Shown: positions 1-10,100 of the stretch, piece after piece
Layout of the letters: each line of letters starts with the position of its first letter
How positions within the stretch are numbered: the stretch's first letter is position 1
Position numbers and translations under genes: made by a program
Assembly (NCBI GenBank): GCA_028386065.3
Contig: JAKUCV010007535.1
Location: 55,705-119,704, forward strand
Source: Turnera subulata
Lineage: Eukaryota; Streptophyta; Magnoliopsida; Malpighiales; Passifloraceae
Direction of reading: 5' to 3'
DNA length: 64,000 nt
Notes under the pieces: model-generated
Databases searched by the model: none
Told to the model about the DNA's origin: nothing
The model's input: the letters and a program-made list of their open reading frames with translations, nothing else

Positions 1-37
1 TTCAGGGTAAGCAACGGTTTCATCAATATTAGATTTG

Positions 38-772
38 CCCTTCAGGGACATTTGATAACCATTTACTCGATGCCTTGTTATAAGGCCTGTTTGTGTCCAA
101 TCGAATGTTCATAACCATAATCAAAATTATTACATACAATCACATTCACTTCAGGGAATGGAGCAGAGCCAATTCGACGGTATCCATGATTATTGCTTTT
201 ATTACCGGGGGTGTCTGTACTCGCGTAAATATATGATCTTCTAGATCATATTAAAACATGCGTTCTTCAGGAACATATTCAAATTTATGCTCTTCTGGAG
301 CGTGTTAATCATTTTTCATTTCAAGATGTCATAATGTGTTATATTGACATCCACACATATAATTCTCCCCCTGTGGATGTCGATTGTGCATTGTCTTCGA
401 GACTAATGCTTCAGGCATTATTCTAAGAAACAATTATAAATTAATGAAAAGTAAATAAATTAGATCGCAATGCGTAATAATATAAATTGATCATAAAATA
501 AATTGAATATAAAATAAATTGCTCATTCAGGGTAAGTAAGTATAATATCCACCTTCTGGTGGTCATATAATTTCCATCTTCTGGTGGTAATAGTGTTTAG
601 TTTCGATTTTTCTTTGAAGGATCTTCAGGATCTTTTGAACGGTAAGACTTCCAGTCTTCGTTGTATTTTTCTTTATTGAGTCTGCTGGACTCTTATATTT
701 AGTCTTCCAGACTATTATCATGTAAATTTCTGTCCGCATTTAATATCCATAACAAATTTCTTCCGGAAATTT
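38..772. repeat. run of about 13 mini-hairpins with TTC-type loops
   Basis: The stretch contains a series of short inverted repeats, each with a 3-7 bp stem and a 3-6 nt loop beginning TTC or similar. The stem sequence differs at every site. Clear examples are 232-250 (7-bp stem, loop TTCTA), 404-420 (6 bp, loop TTCAG), 549-562 (CCACC/GGTGG, loop TTCT), 644-658, 678-692, 700-714 and 754-772 (7 bp, loop TTCCG). Weaker ones lie at 262-274, 287-303, 393-403, 574-587 and 617-635. No coding frame is visible. The surroundings look like decayed LTR-retrotransposon DNA, but I cannot assign a family. Confidence 0.6.
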
Positions 773-888
773 TGAGGGTCTTAAATTCAAATATCATAAT
801 TTAATAAGGAAATGCTTAATTAAAATAAATAAGCAAGGGGCCTATAATAAATTACCCCAAGTAAAATGAATGACAGGAAATTAAATGA

Positions 889-1244
889 TGGGCCTAGTAC
901 GAGCCCATATTAAGCATAAAATTAAAGGCAATGTAATTAAATACAATGGGCCCTTTTATAGCCCAATTAAAAATAAATACTTGAAAATTAAATGCGATGG
1001 GCCTTTTTATTAATTAGCCCAATAAAAATTAAATTGCTGAAAAATAAATGCAATAGGCCTATAGCGAACCCAATAAAAATTAAATTTTAACAAAATAAAA
1101 GCGATGGGCCTTATACGAGCCCAGTAAAAAAAATGTAAAGAAATAGGCGGCTTAGCCGGCCATTATGGGCCTTTCATGAGCCCAAATAAAGCATAAATAA
1201 AATTAAAACATAAATTTAAATGCAGTGGGCCCTTTAATAGCCCA
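889..1244. repeat. degenerate ~56-bp minisatellite with TGGGC/GCCCA hairpins
   Basis: Seven units start near 889, 947, 998, 1054, 1105, 1166 and 1226, a spacing of 51-61 bp. Each holds TGGGC followed 8-14 bases later by its complement GCCCA, embedded in A/T-rich spacer rich in AAATTAAA. The fourth unit is degenerate (TAGGC/ACCCA). The units look tandemly derived; the arms are the best preserved part. Confidence 0.6.
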
Positions 1245-1299
1245 ATCGAAATTTAAATAAAAACCAAAAAAATATGCTTACTCGATAAATCTTTCACCA

Positions 1300-2562
1300 A
1301 TAATACATATAATATATATATTACTAATATCCGGTTACTATTCCGGTATGTATATGCCATTAGCCTTCTGGGCTTGGCGGGGAAAAACCCAAGGCGTCGG
1401 ATTCCGATCGAACACTTCGGGGTTCGTCGGATCGGCCAAAAACGCTATTCACGGTTGCTAGATCGGTCAAAATTACTATTCACGCCTTCTGGGCTTGCCG
1501 GGAAATAACCCGATGTATAAAATTCCGGCCAAACACTTCGGGGCTTGCCGGGAAAATCCGTAGATGCTAAATTCCGTGTTCGTCGAAAATTACTATTTAC
1601 ACGGCCGAAATTACTGTTTATGAGGTCGGATAATTTCTCCGAGGCTCATCGTGAGCTCACAATTCATTTAATCATCCAAAAATTAATATTAATTAAACAT
1701 TCAATCACAATAACATCATTAATTAAACAATAATACATTCGTCTAGGACAAAATCGAAAATGTTAATAATTGAAGGACTAAAATGTAAGGGCTTACCTGC
1801 ATAAAAGAGAACTCCAAGGACTAAAGTGTAAATCTGAGTTCTGGTACATTTCCCCCTTTTTTTCTTTTCTTTCTTTTCCTCTCCCCTTTTTTTCTATTTT
1901 CCTCTATTTTCCCCCTTTTTTTTCTCTCTCTTTTCCTCTTTTTTTTTCTTTTTTTTTCTCTCTCCTTTTTTTTCTTTCTGTTTTTCTTTTTTTTAAGAAC
2001 CGGGCCGTGAACAGTACCGGCCCAGTTTTTTTTCAATGGGCCGAACAGTGCAGCCCAAATCCAAGTGAACCAAGCCCGCGACCCGTCGTGTCAGACCCGT
2101 CCGGGTCGTCTTCTCCATCTCGCGGGTCGCCCGCTGTGGCGGGTTACAGGTGGCTGCGGGAACGACAAACGGCGAGGCGTGAGGACGGGCGACGGGCACG
2201 CGGCAGGGGACAAGGCGGCGGTAGGAGGGCATGCAGCTGCCGTCGGTTCGTGGGTGGCTGCGGGTCGCGGCGGATCCGACAACTCCTGTCGGGTCTTCGT
2301 CTGTTGGCAACGCGTCCGGCGGCGGCAGCGACGGTAGAAGGCGGCAGCGGGTAGGCGACGGCGTGGGGAGCATGCCGGTGGTGGCGGTGAGACGAACGGC
2401 GGCGAGGATCCCTTCGGTGTGAACAGTAACCGAGGGGTTGCACTACTGTTCATCTTCTTCGGTTTGATTTTTATTTTTCTCAGTGTTTTCCATACTTTTT
2501 TTTCTTCAATTTTTGCACTGGTTTTTGCCTCAAAACTGGTAGAAACTATCGTGCTGATAACG
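1300..2562 (-). mobile_element. relic LTR-retrotransposon sequence
   Basis: No gene is supported here. Around 1325-1350 the sequence resembles the CCGGTTAttATTCC stretch of the gypsy LTRs near 45.54 kb. About 1985-2110 has the same order of elements (GGGCCGTGAACAGT, then a CCGGGTCGTCTTC block) as the GC-rich part of the LTRs at 41.3 and 45.95 kb. A CT tract fills 1850-1995 and a GC-rich, arginine-codon-like block fills 2040-2430. Short ORFs in that block occur in several frames and are compositional artefacts. Assignment to an old gypsy-like LTR is inference. Confidence 0.35.
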
Positions 2563-2748
2563 TGTTGTAAATAAAATAAATTTAAGAGGAGAAGAGATGA
2601 GCAGAGAATGGAGAAGAGGATGAGCAATGGAAGGGAAGGAGGAAGATCAGTTTCGTTCTCAGTTTTTATTCACTCTGCTGGACAAGTTTTTCATACATAA
2701 TATATATAAGAGAAGATGAATGGGGTGAGGCTATTTTGGTACATAACA
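2563..2748 (-). mobile_element. short LTR, probably copia-type, with adjacent primer-binding site
   Basis: On the minus strand this about 185-bp segment begins TGTTATGTACC and ends in ACAACA. It contains a TATA-like TTATATATATTATG about 50 bases in. It is followed immediately by CGTTATCAGCACG, which resembles the TATCAGCACG primer-binding site common after 5' LTRs of plant Ty1/copia elements. No copia gag-pol follows at lower coordinates, so this is either a solo or truncated LTR or a non-autonomous element. The exact inner boundary could shift by 3 bp. Confidence 0.45.
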
Positions 2749-3440
2749 TTCACCTACCATATTATCACGTTTTATTTTACAACATCAAGTCAATAGATAA
2801 AAGAAGAAGAAGAGTATATATATGAATATATACATCCGGAAAAGATTCTTCAAGAACTTTTATCTACAATATTTTAACTTTTTTCTGTCACAACAATATT
2901 CAAAAGTTGAGATCATATTAGTTGTCGTGACTCGTGACTGACGAAGACAGGCCACCCTGACTTCTCAAACTTTTTATGTAAATTCTATTATATATGACCA
3001 ACTTTTATCTATATTATTTACTTTATTACTTTTAGTTAAACTTTAATGTTACATATATATTGAATTTTCAAATAAAATAATTTAATTTGCCGCAGATATA
3101 GAAGAATTCATAACAATTCATTATAGAAATAATACAAATAATTATTTATTTATAATTTATACATAATTCATAAAGTAAACGTGTATAATTTTTATGATGA
3201 TATCAATAATTAATTATGTATTAACTCTAGCTATTTTTCATGTTAAATATTTCTAAAAAAATTATTTCTATTATTATAACTCGAGTCACAAATATATTAT
3301 ACATCAATATTTACATTATATCATTAATAAATGATACAAGAATAATCATTTTTGACTCCTGTGCTCTTCCCTGGTCGGCGTCGAGAGGAATTTTAAGAGA
3401 AAAGTGGAGGCCTTGACTTGTGGGAGCATAGGAAACTAAG
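2749..3440. other. AT-rich intergenic DNA
   Basis: No coding region, repeat boundary or RNA gene is recognised. The sequence is A/T-rich with ATAT runs near 2815-2835 and 3160-3240. Confidence 0.5.
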
Positions 3441-3444
3441 GAAG

Positions 3445-3480
3445 TTCCTAGGAAAGTTCCTAGGAAATCTCACTATAAAA
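3445..3480 (+). promoter_or_regulatory. core promoter: twin palindromes plus TATA box
   Basis: A TATA box, TATAAAA, lies at 3474-3480, about 60 bases before the ATG at 3541. Immediately upstream are two copies of the perfect palindrome TTCCTAGGAA (3445-3454 and 3457-3466). This TATA position supports the start chosen for the downstream gene. The factor that would bind the palindromes is unknown. Confidence 0.5.
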
Positions 3481-3540
3481 TTGAGATTTGTGTTGAGACA
3501 ATGTCAATTAAGGCTTCAAAGCTGAGAGAGAGAAAGGTAC

Positions 3541-4173
3541 ATGGCAATTAGGAAGCAACCAGGCGCAGGTTTTCCAGTGGGAAGAGTTGCAGAATCTAGG
3601 GGAACAATTCTTGGGAGAAAAAGAAGACATAAAAAGAAGCCAGCATGTAAATGTAGTAATGATGGTATTGTAGTTTGCACCCAAAGCTTACGAGCTCTGG
3701 TTTCTTCTTCCTCCCCATGGCATGGCGTCTTTGCCTTTCTCAACCCTTTGCTCGTAGGGGTCATTCAAGTGAAATTTCAAGGCAAAACTGATTCTCCCTT
3801 TGACTCACGTCCCTTGTGCATGTGGGTTTTTGTATCAGCAACCGTGGTTTACTGTTTTGCACTTGCATCCAAGCTGAGATTTTATGGCTCGGTATTCTAC
3901 TCTAAACTCTCAGGTGACGTTGCCTTGCTCAGTGGGTCACTGTCATCAGTGGCACTGGTATCCATACTACTTCCACAGTTGGCTGGATGGGTGCTTTCCA
4001 TCGCCTGGACCTTATTTCCCATGATACTAGCTCATAAACTGATTAGGCATATGGTCATTTGGATTCATAAAGGGATCATGATATTGATCTTCCAAATACG
4101 GAGGGTTATTCTGATGAATAAAACCCACGGAAATAGCTCCATAGCTAGTTCACAACTGCCTACCCCTTTGTAG
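3541..4173 (+). CDS. small multi-span membrane protein, unknown function (210 aa)
   Basis: This is a single uninterrupted frame of 210 codons with an ATG in good plant context (GGTACATGGCA), preceded by a TATA box at 3474. The N-terminal 35 residues are basic (an RKRRHKKK cluster at 26-33). Hydrophobic segments follow at about 62-78, 91-110, 126-157 and 178-192, so three or four membrane spans are likely. I do not recognise the family. It could be a lineage-specific plant membrane protein, or a partly decayed gene whose frame survives. Its neighbours are transposon DNA, which gives no functional clue. Length, promoter match and hydrophobic pattern favour a real gene. Confidence 0.55.
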   Translation: MAIRKQPGAGFPVGRVAESRGTILGRKRRHKKKPACKCSNDGIVVCTQSLRALVSSSSPWHGVFAFLNPLLVGVIQVKFQGKTDSPFDSRPLCMWVFVSATVVYCFALASKLRFYGSVFYSKLSGDVALLSGSLSSVALVSILLPQLAGWVLSIAWTLFPMILAHKLIRHMVIWIHKGIMILIFQIRRVILMNKTHGNSSIASSQLPTPL

Positions 4174-4347
4174 TCTTTTACATTCCTAGTTGTCTGGATG
4201 GATGGGTAGAATCCCTCCATTTCTTCATCTTCTAAGTTCATAGGGAATAGTATGCCTACTAGTTCCTCACTCCTGAGAATTAGCACTCCTGGGAATTAGA
4301 AAAGTGCATGTACATGGCACTTGGCAGCATACTCTCTAGGATACAAA

Positions 4348-5088
4348 GGATTGGGCTCCTCTCTAGTTGGGGGTAACAGGAGACATCCTGTTACCAATGG
4401 GCTTGTAGCTCATTGGCACTCTTGTGTCAAAAGCACAAGAGGGGTGAGGTCTCGGGTTCGAGTCTCACTCTCCTCGACTAGGAGATATCCAACCATTAAA
4501 TTAAATCTATTAGTTCTTAACATATTTTTTTAATATTGCATTTATTTCTCTTCTTTCTTTGTTGTTTCTTTCTTTTAACCGATGACATAAACAAAACAAC
4601 TCATTTAATTTTTTTCTTTTTTCACACATACTTTTTACTCTCTTGTTTTTTGTCATCAACTTATGAAGGGAAACAAAAAAACACCATGAATAGTTTTTTT
4701 GCAATAAACTTAAAAAATTAGTTGATCATTCAATAGAACTTTCTTTTACTCTCTTGTTTCTTGTTTTCAAACTGTGAAAGAAAACAAATACCATATTTGT
4801 AGTAAGGTTAAAAGAAGAAGATAGAAAGTATTTGTAAATTCAGTATTCATGGTTGAAGACAAAAAAACAAGAAAATAAAAAGCATTTGTGAAAAAAGAAA
4901 AAAATTAAATAAGTTGTTTTGTTTATGTTATCAGATAAAGGAAAGAAACAAAAAAAAAGAAGAGAAATAAATGTAGTGTTGGAAAAATATTTTATAAAAT
5001 AATTAAGAACTATTAGATTTAATTTAATGGTTGAGATTGACTAAACAGGATGTCTCATGTTACCCCCAACTGGAGAGGAGCTCAATCC
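4348..5088. mobile_element. foldback MULE-type MITE
   Basis: Terminal inverted repeats start GGATTGGGCTCCTCTC on the left and, reading the right end inverted, GGATTGAGCTCCTCTC. The similarity runs inwards over most of both arms, including the CCATTAAATTAAATCTA and AACATAAACAAAACAAC blocks. The flanks are GGATACAAA (4339-4347) and GTATACAAA (5089-5097), a 9-bp target duplication with one mismatch, as expected for Mutator-like elements. There is no transposase frame, so the element is non-autonomous. The left arm is longer because it carries a SINE-like insertion at about 4391-4488. Confidence 0.75.
4391..4488 (+). mobile_element. tRNA-derived SINE head inside a MITE arm
   Basis: The insert has a pol III A-box-like TAGCTCATTGG near 4406 and a B-box-like GGTTCGAGTCT near 4455, about 50 bases apart, the layout of tRNA-derived SINEs. 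The matching position in the right arm of the host MITE lacks it, so it went in after the MITE formed or was captured by one arm. No clear poly(A) tail or own target duplication is visible. Confidence 0.5.
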
Positions 5089-5145
5089 GTATACAAATGG
5101 TGCGTCAGCCCATGCTAGCTACCAAAAAAAAAGAACAAAAAAACG

Positions 5146-5283
5146 ATTGGCTCTGTCGAAGAGAAAAGTTGGATGGTTGAATTTACATTTACTTTATCAG
5201 ATTAAATAGATTTTATTGGCTCTGTAGAAGAGAAAAGTTGGATGGTTGAATTTACATTTACTTTATCAGACTAAATTAGATCT
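5146..5283. repeat. 69-bp tandem duplication
   Basis: Two nearly identical 69-bp copies lie head to tail (5146-5214 and 5215-5283), both beginning ATTGGCTCTGT and running through AAAGTTGGATGGTTGAAT. Only a few differences separate them, so the duplication is recent. Confidence 0.8.
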
Positions 5284-7139
5284 TAACCAAATAACTCTTA
5301 ACTATATGCATATGGGATTGTTGGGGCCTCAACCTGCCCAAGGGCAGTATCAGAAAAACAGTGGCCTAGTATCCAAAAATGTTGTATAAGTTGAGAACTT
5401 ATAAAAACATATATATATGTCTAGAGGGTCTAATTAAAAATAATAAAAATATAGAGACAATATTACTAATCTTGGGGCAGGGGGCGCCATGGCTATCGCT
5501 GAACCCGTGAGCTACTGGTTGCCACTACCCCTTCCTGCTAAGAAAATTTTGTTATGTCAATATTTTTTTATTGAATTTTTGTGGGACATATTAAAATAAG
5601 CCACACAGTCGAACAGAGGAATAAAAACAAACCAAAATTTAATACAAGGACGACTTCTAACTTTGAGGCATAATACAAGGATGAAAAAATACTTTATTCT
5701 TATTTTATTTTATTTCTTCTATTTTTATTTAAAAAATATATATATATTGTGTTTAAAAAGAAAGTGTTTTGGAGCCTGTTCCATCCTGATTTTTCGAAAT
5801 TTAAGCTTGAGACTTTCAGACTACCATGATCCTCGCTGGGTGGAAATTGCATCCTTATGAAACTATGAGCGATGATCAACCAAAATTGGAGGAGAATGAT
5901 GAAAACATTGATGGGAATGATGGATGAGCTTAAGGTTAATATTTTTGGAAATAAGAATGAACCGAGTTCTAACAGAGCTGTTGATGTTGATGAGGAGAGT
6001 ACTCCTCTAAAGTCATTGATTTGGAAGAACGTAATGCAACACAATTATCTCAAAAAGAGGCTGGGAGGTACAAGAAGTTGAAGGCAATGGTCAAAGGTAT
6101 GAGGCGGAGGGATGATTGGAATGTGGACAAGTTGTCGCTCTTTTTCGAAACTCAAATTGTCGTTTTAGATAACAAAAATTGTCCCCCTCAAACTTTGGTT
6201 CTAGATAACTTCAAATACTTCTTCATGCAGACTTATCATCTCTTTATTTCCTCGCTTACCTTCTAGACACAGAATAAAAAAGGTAACTAAACAATTTAAA
6301 CAACTTTTTTTAGATTCAATCAATGTTAATCATAATTATTGTGCCAAAACTTAAGATACTAGCTTTAGTAAGACAGAGGGGCAAGGGGATGGAGTATCAT
6401 TATCAATTTGGAAAGTATGAAAGTTACGACGATTTGGTTTAATTAATTTTCTTTTTGAAACAAAGTACCAAAGTTTAGAGATATTATTAGACACAAGATT
6501 TTCCTGCCACGTTTCAAGGAGATTATGAACATTGGAAACAATTGTACAAACATAGAATTTATATATTTAAAAAGACAAATGTCCACAAATCAAGAAAACA
6601 CTCATTGAGTTTTTCAATTGTACTTCGACAGTTAACATCTTTACTTTCTTTGTAAGCTTAATTTTTCTTTCTAAGCTTAAATTTGTTGTCTTCAACTATA
6701 ATGGTTAGAAGAAACGAACGAGGCACATTCGTATTTTCATCCGCCTGTATCCTCCTCATATGCCAATAGCCGTATTGCAATGCTTTAACGGTGAAATTTA
6801 TTATAAAATGATATGAACCCACCAGGAAAATAAAGCTTCCCAGGATTGAAATTATCATATTATTATATTTCCAGTAGAGCGGATGTACACATGAATACAA
6901 CTACCACCAACTAAAACTCTTAACTATTTACAATAGGACAATTAAATAACTAGGCGTAGGAGCTAAGGCAGGATTCGTCCTACAGCATTTTCTCTATACA
7001 AGATAGAATAACAATTCTCATCAACAACTGCAGCATCTATATACAACAAAAAGAACATAATGATACAGGAGACGCGGACCATACTCCAAGTCCGACAAGC
7101 TCGACTATGTACAGAATTTACAGTAGAATTACCTCGAGT
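5284..7139. other. intergenic DNA, downstream of TOR
   Basis: No gene is supported. Short overlapping frames between 5872 and 6266 contain an acidic run but no recognisable domain or splice partners, so I left them out. The part nearest 7139 should include the 3' UTR of the minus-strand TOR gene. Confidence 0.4.
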
Positions 7140-10100
7140 TCACCAGAAAGGGCACCACCTGAAAGCAAATAATAACTTCAGTTAGATACAGACACTCCAA
7201 ATTTATTCTTCTGCTGTCAATATATCAAAAAGCTAAATGATGAAAAGTCGGGTAAATTAACGGAACAATGAAAAGGCAGGCAGAGAGCAAGCCGGAATAC
7301 CGAGACCACAACATGATTGAACCTCTTTCCAAGTGAAATTAATATAATTCGTTACCCTTTCTAAATATTGGTGTTTGATACCATTGTCATCAAACATATG
7401 ATATGCTGGTCGTGAGAGGAAAAATAAGAAAAAAAGGAAGAAAAGAAGACGCAAATCATACCCGATATAATTTTGACACAAATTCTCATGCGACGTTGCT
7501 TGGATAATTAACTTCTGTACTTGCAATTTAACAGATAAGCCATGGTCAACTTCACGAGCATCACCAGAAAGTAGAGAGCTGTGGTTAACCGCATGTTGGA
7601 TAGAAATTGGAGACAATGAAGATGTCGAAAAATCTCGCCCCGTAAGCTTATTACTCATTCTAGCCATGACAACCACCGCACGCTCGTTCAAAACCTCATT
7701 AGCATCACCAAGCTGATTAACAGCCTACACAAATCCAATCAAAATATATGAGAACCATCCTGCGGCAAAACAATAAACATTTCCAATATTTGACATAAAT
7801 CACCTGAAGAAGTTCCCTCTCCCGAGCACCACGTTGAGGTTGAGGAAGCTCTCTACTTTGAGCAGACTCCTCGGCATTTACAGCAGCATTGACGTGACTA
7901 TTGGCAAAAAGAGACATTTGTGGCACTTCATTGAAGTTGAAAAGACGCCAATTGATGAGAGGATCATGAACAAATGCCTGAAAGTTAGTAAAACCAAGTA
8001 TTAATTCAAAAACAAGAAACATTACCTTTTTGGCAGCAGCACTACAAAGCAGATTCATTCTGTCCTATCATGATAATGCCATTATTTTAATTCTGTAAGT
8101 ATTGTACAGATTTTTTCAAAAAGACGCAAAACATCTTCAGCTTTAATGCAAAGAGGGGAAGGAGAATTGGAAATGATAGTTCATGTCTCTGTCAACCATC
8201 ATTCTGGAAAATTTATGCTAATTGTGTAATTTTGCTTCTCTTCTATTATCTACATCTCTATATCATACATACACAGACTTTAAACTGTAAATCTTCCAGG
8301 TCCTTTTACCGACACTAAGCCTGAGAAACATCAGAAGCAACCTATTGATTCCATACCTCCATCATGGCCATAACGCTGTCCTTATTTGTTCGAAGAACTT
8401 GCATAACATTTTCGCAAGTGGAACGGAAATTGCCCTCTATACCACTAACCTCCATAGCTTTCACCAGCATTCTTGTCAAGCGAAAGGGAACCTGCATTAA
8501 CAATGTATTTTCAGAATTAACATGGCTTCGCTAACCAGAAAACAGTACCACAGTGGAAAGCACATGAAATTGCAGCTTTAAATGGACTGCACCTTCTCAG
8601 GGAACTTCTCACGATTCATCGAGGCTTCAAAACAGTCTCCAAAATCAATGTGCAATATCTTTCCACTGGAATTTGGAAAACTCTGTAAGTATCAGAAAAT
8701 GCACAATACGCTATTTTTCTGCCAACCAATACCTACCTGAAGCGGTGCAGCATAAGATTACTTGGGTGACGATCACCTAAGCCAAGAAGATAACCAACCT
8801 GAAAGAAGCAAATTGTGCTAGCAGTTTTATCACTGGCTAGAAAAGTTGTATAGAAATGATGCTGACTAGCAGGCAAACTTCTGAGTATTAATTTCCTCTG
8901 ACACTGACAGCTAAGTACAATGTAGACTACCACAAGCTCTCAGTAGAAGTGGGACTGTTTCTTCTTTCTTATTTTCATTTTTTTCCTAGTTTACTTTAGT
9001 GATTGTTTCCCGTAGAGTAAGCTTTGTAAGTCTAAACAATTCAGTTAGACTTAGAACTATCCAGCTGTTTTTGTAGAATTCATATATAGACTCAGCAATC
9101 ACAAAGCATATTGAATCATGACAGATGCAGATCCTTGAGCTATGTCGCAAACAAAAGCAAAAAGGAAATAGACAATTTATCCAACAAGCCAAATGCAATT
9201 AAAATGGCAGTTTCATGCTATTTAGAACTAGTACTCCATGACAAGGGTGCCATATAATTAACGGTTAGCATACCATGCTCATGACTGCCAAACTTCTGGT
9301 ATAATTCGTTCGCCTTTCCAGCCATACCTCAGAAGTCCGACTTTTTAGCCAAAGAACCTAACAAAACAGAAAGCATTTTTTTCTTAAGATAATGTGCAGT
9401 GCAGTGAAAACAATAACAGAAAGGAATTAGCATACCCTAGACAGGTCATTTCCTTCAGTATTTGCCAGTGCATATTGAAATACTTCCACTTTAGCTATAA
9501 GTGGTAAATTTTCATAATCAGGAGCAAAACTAAGGATGAACTTGTGCTCCTGATTCAGGGTGATCTGAAATAATCAAAATTCACATGATTATATGAGTAG
9601 AAACAATTGTCAAGGCCTCAAATCAGAAAGCGGCAAGAAACTGTATAATGCAGAGTCAAGCTCCCATATCCAACAACTACAGTCCCTTTGCATACCTTTC
9701 TAGCATCTCTGTATTCTCTAATGAGATGATGTAGAGTATCACAATTCGGAACCCATCCAATTAATCCACTGTTTGGTGATAATGGAATGACTGAATATCT
9801 TTGAATAGAAAGGTCCTTCTCCTGAGTTTTCCTCGAATTCTCCAGCAGAGTATTTACCAATCCAAAAAGCTGACAAAAAAGTGTATGAAAGAAAGATTTT
9901 TCTAAGATGGATAAAAAAATTGTGCTTTTGAATAATAGAAGTGAGACCTGCGTAAAAGGTCCCAGAGACAACCAAATAATGCAGAAATCACAATAGACTC
10001 CAGCAGGTAAGGGGAAAACAGACTACCTGCATGACACGTTCATCTTGGCGCAGATCTTCATGTCCCTTCAGCAAGAAGGCATAATCTTCACCATCGCTAC

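Noticed and set aside
2007..2443. Several overlapping Arg/Gly-rich ORFs on both strands
   Set aside because: They occur in many frames of one GC-rich block that also exists in the gypsy LTRs. No domain, splice context or start signal supports any of them.
5872..6266. Two overlapping short ORFs with acidic and basic runs
   Set aside because: No recognised domain, no promoter signal and they overlap in different frames.
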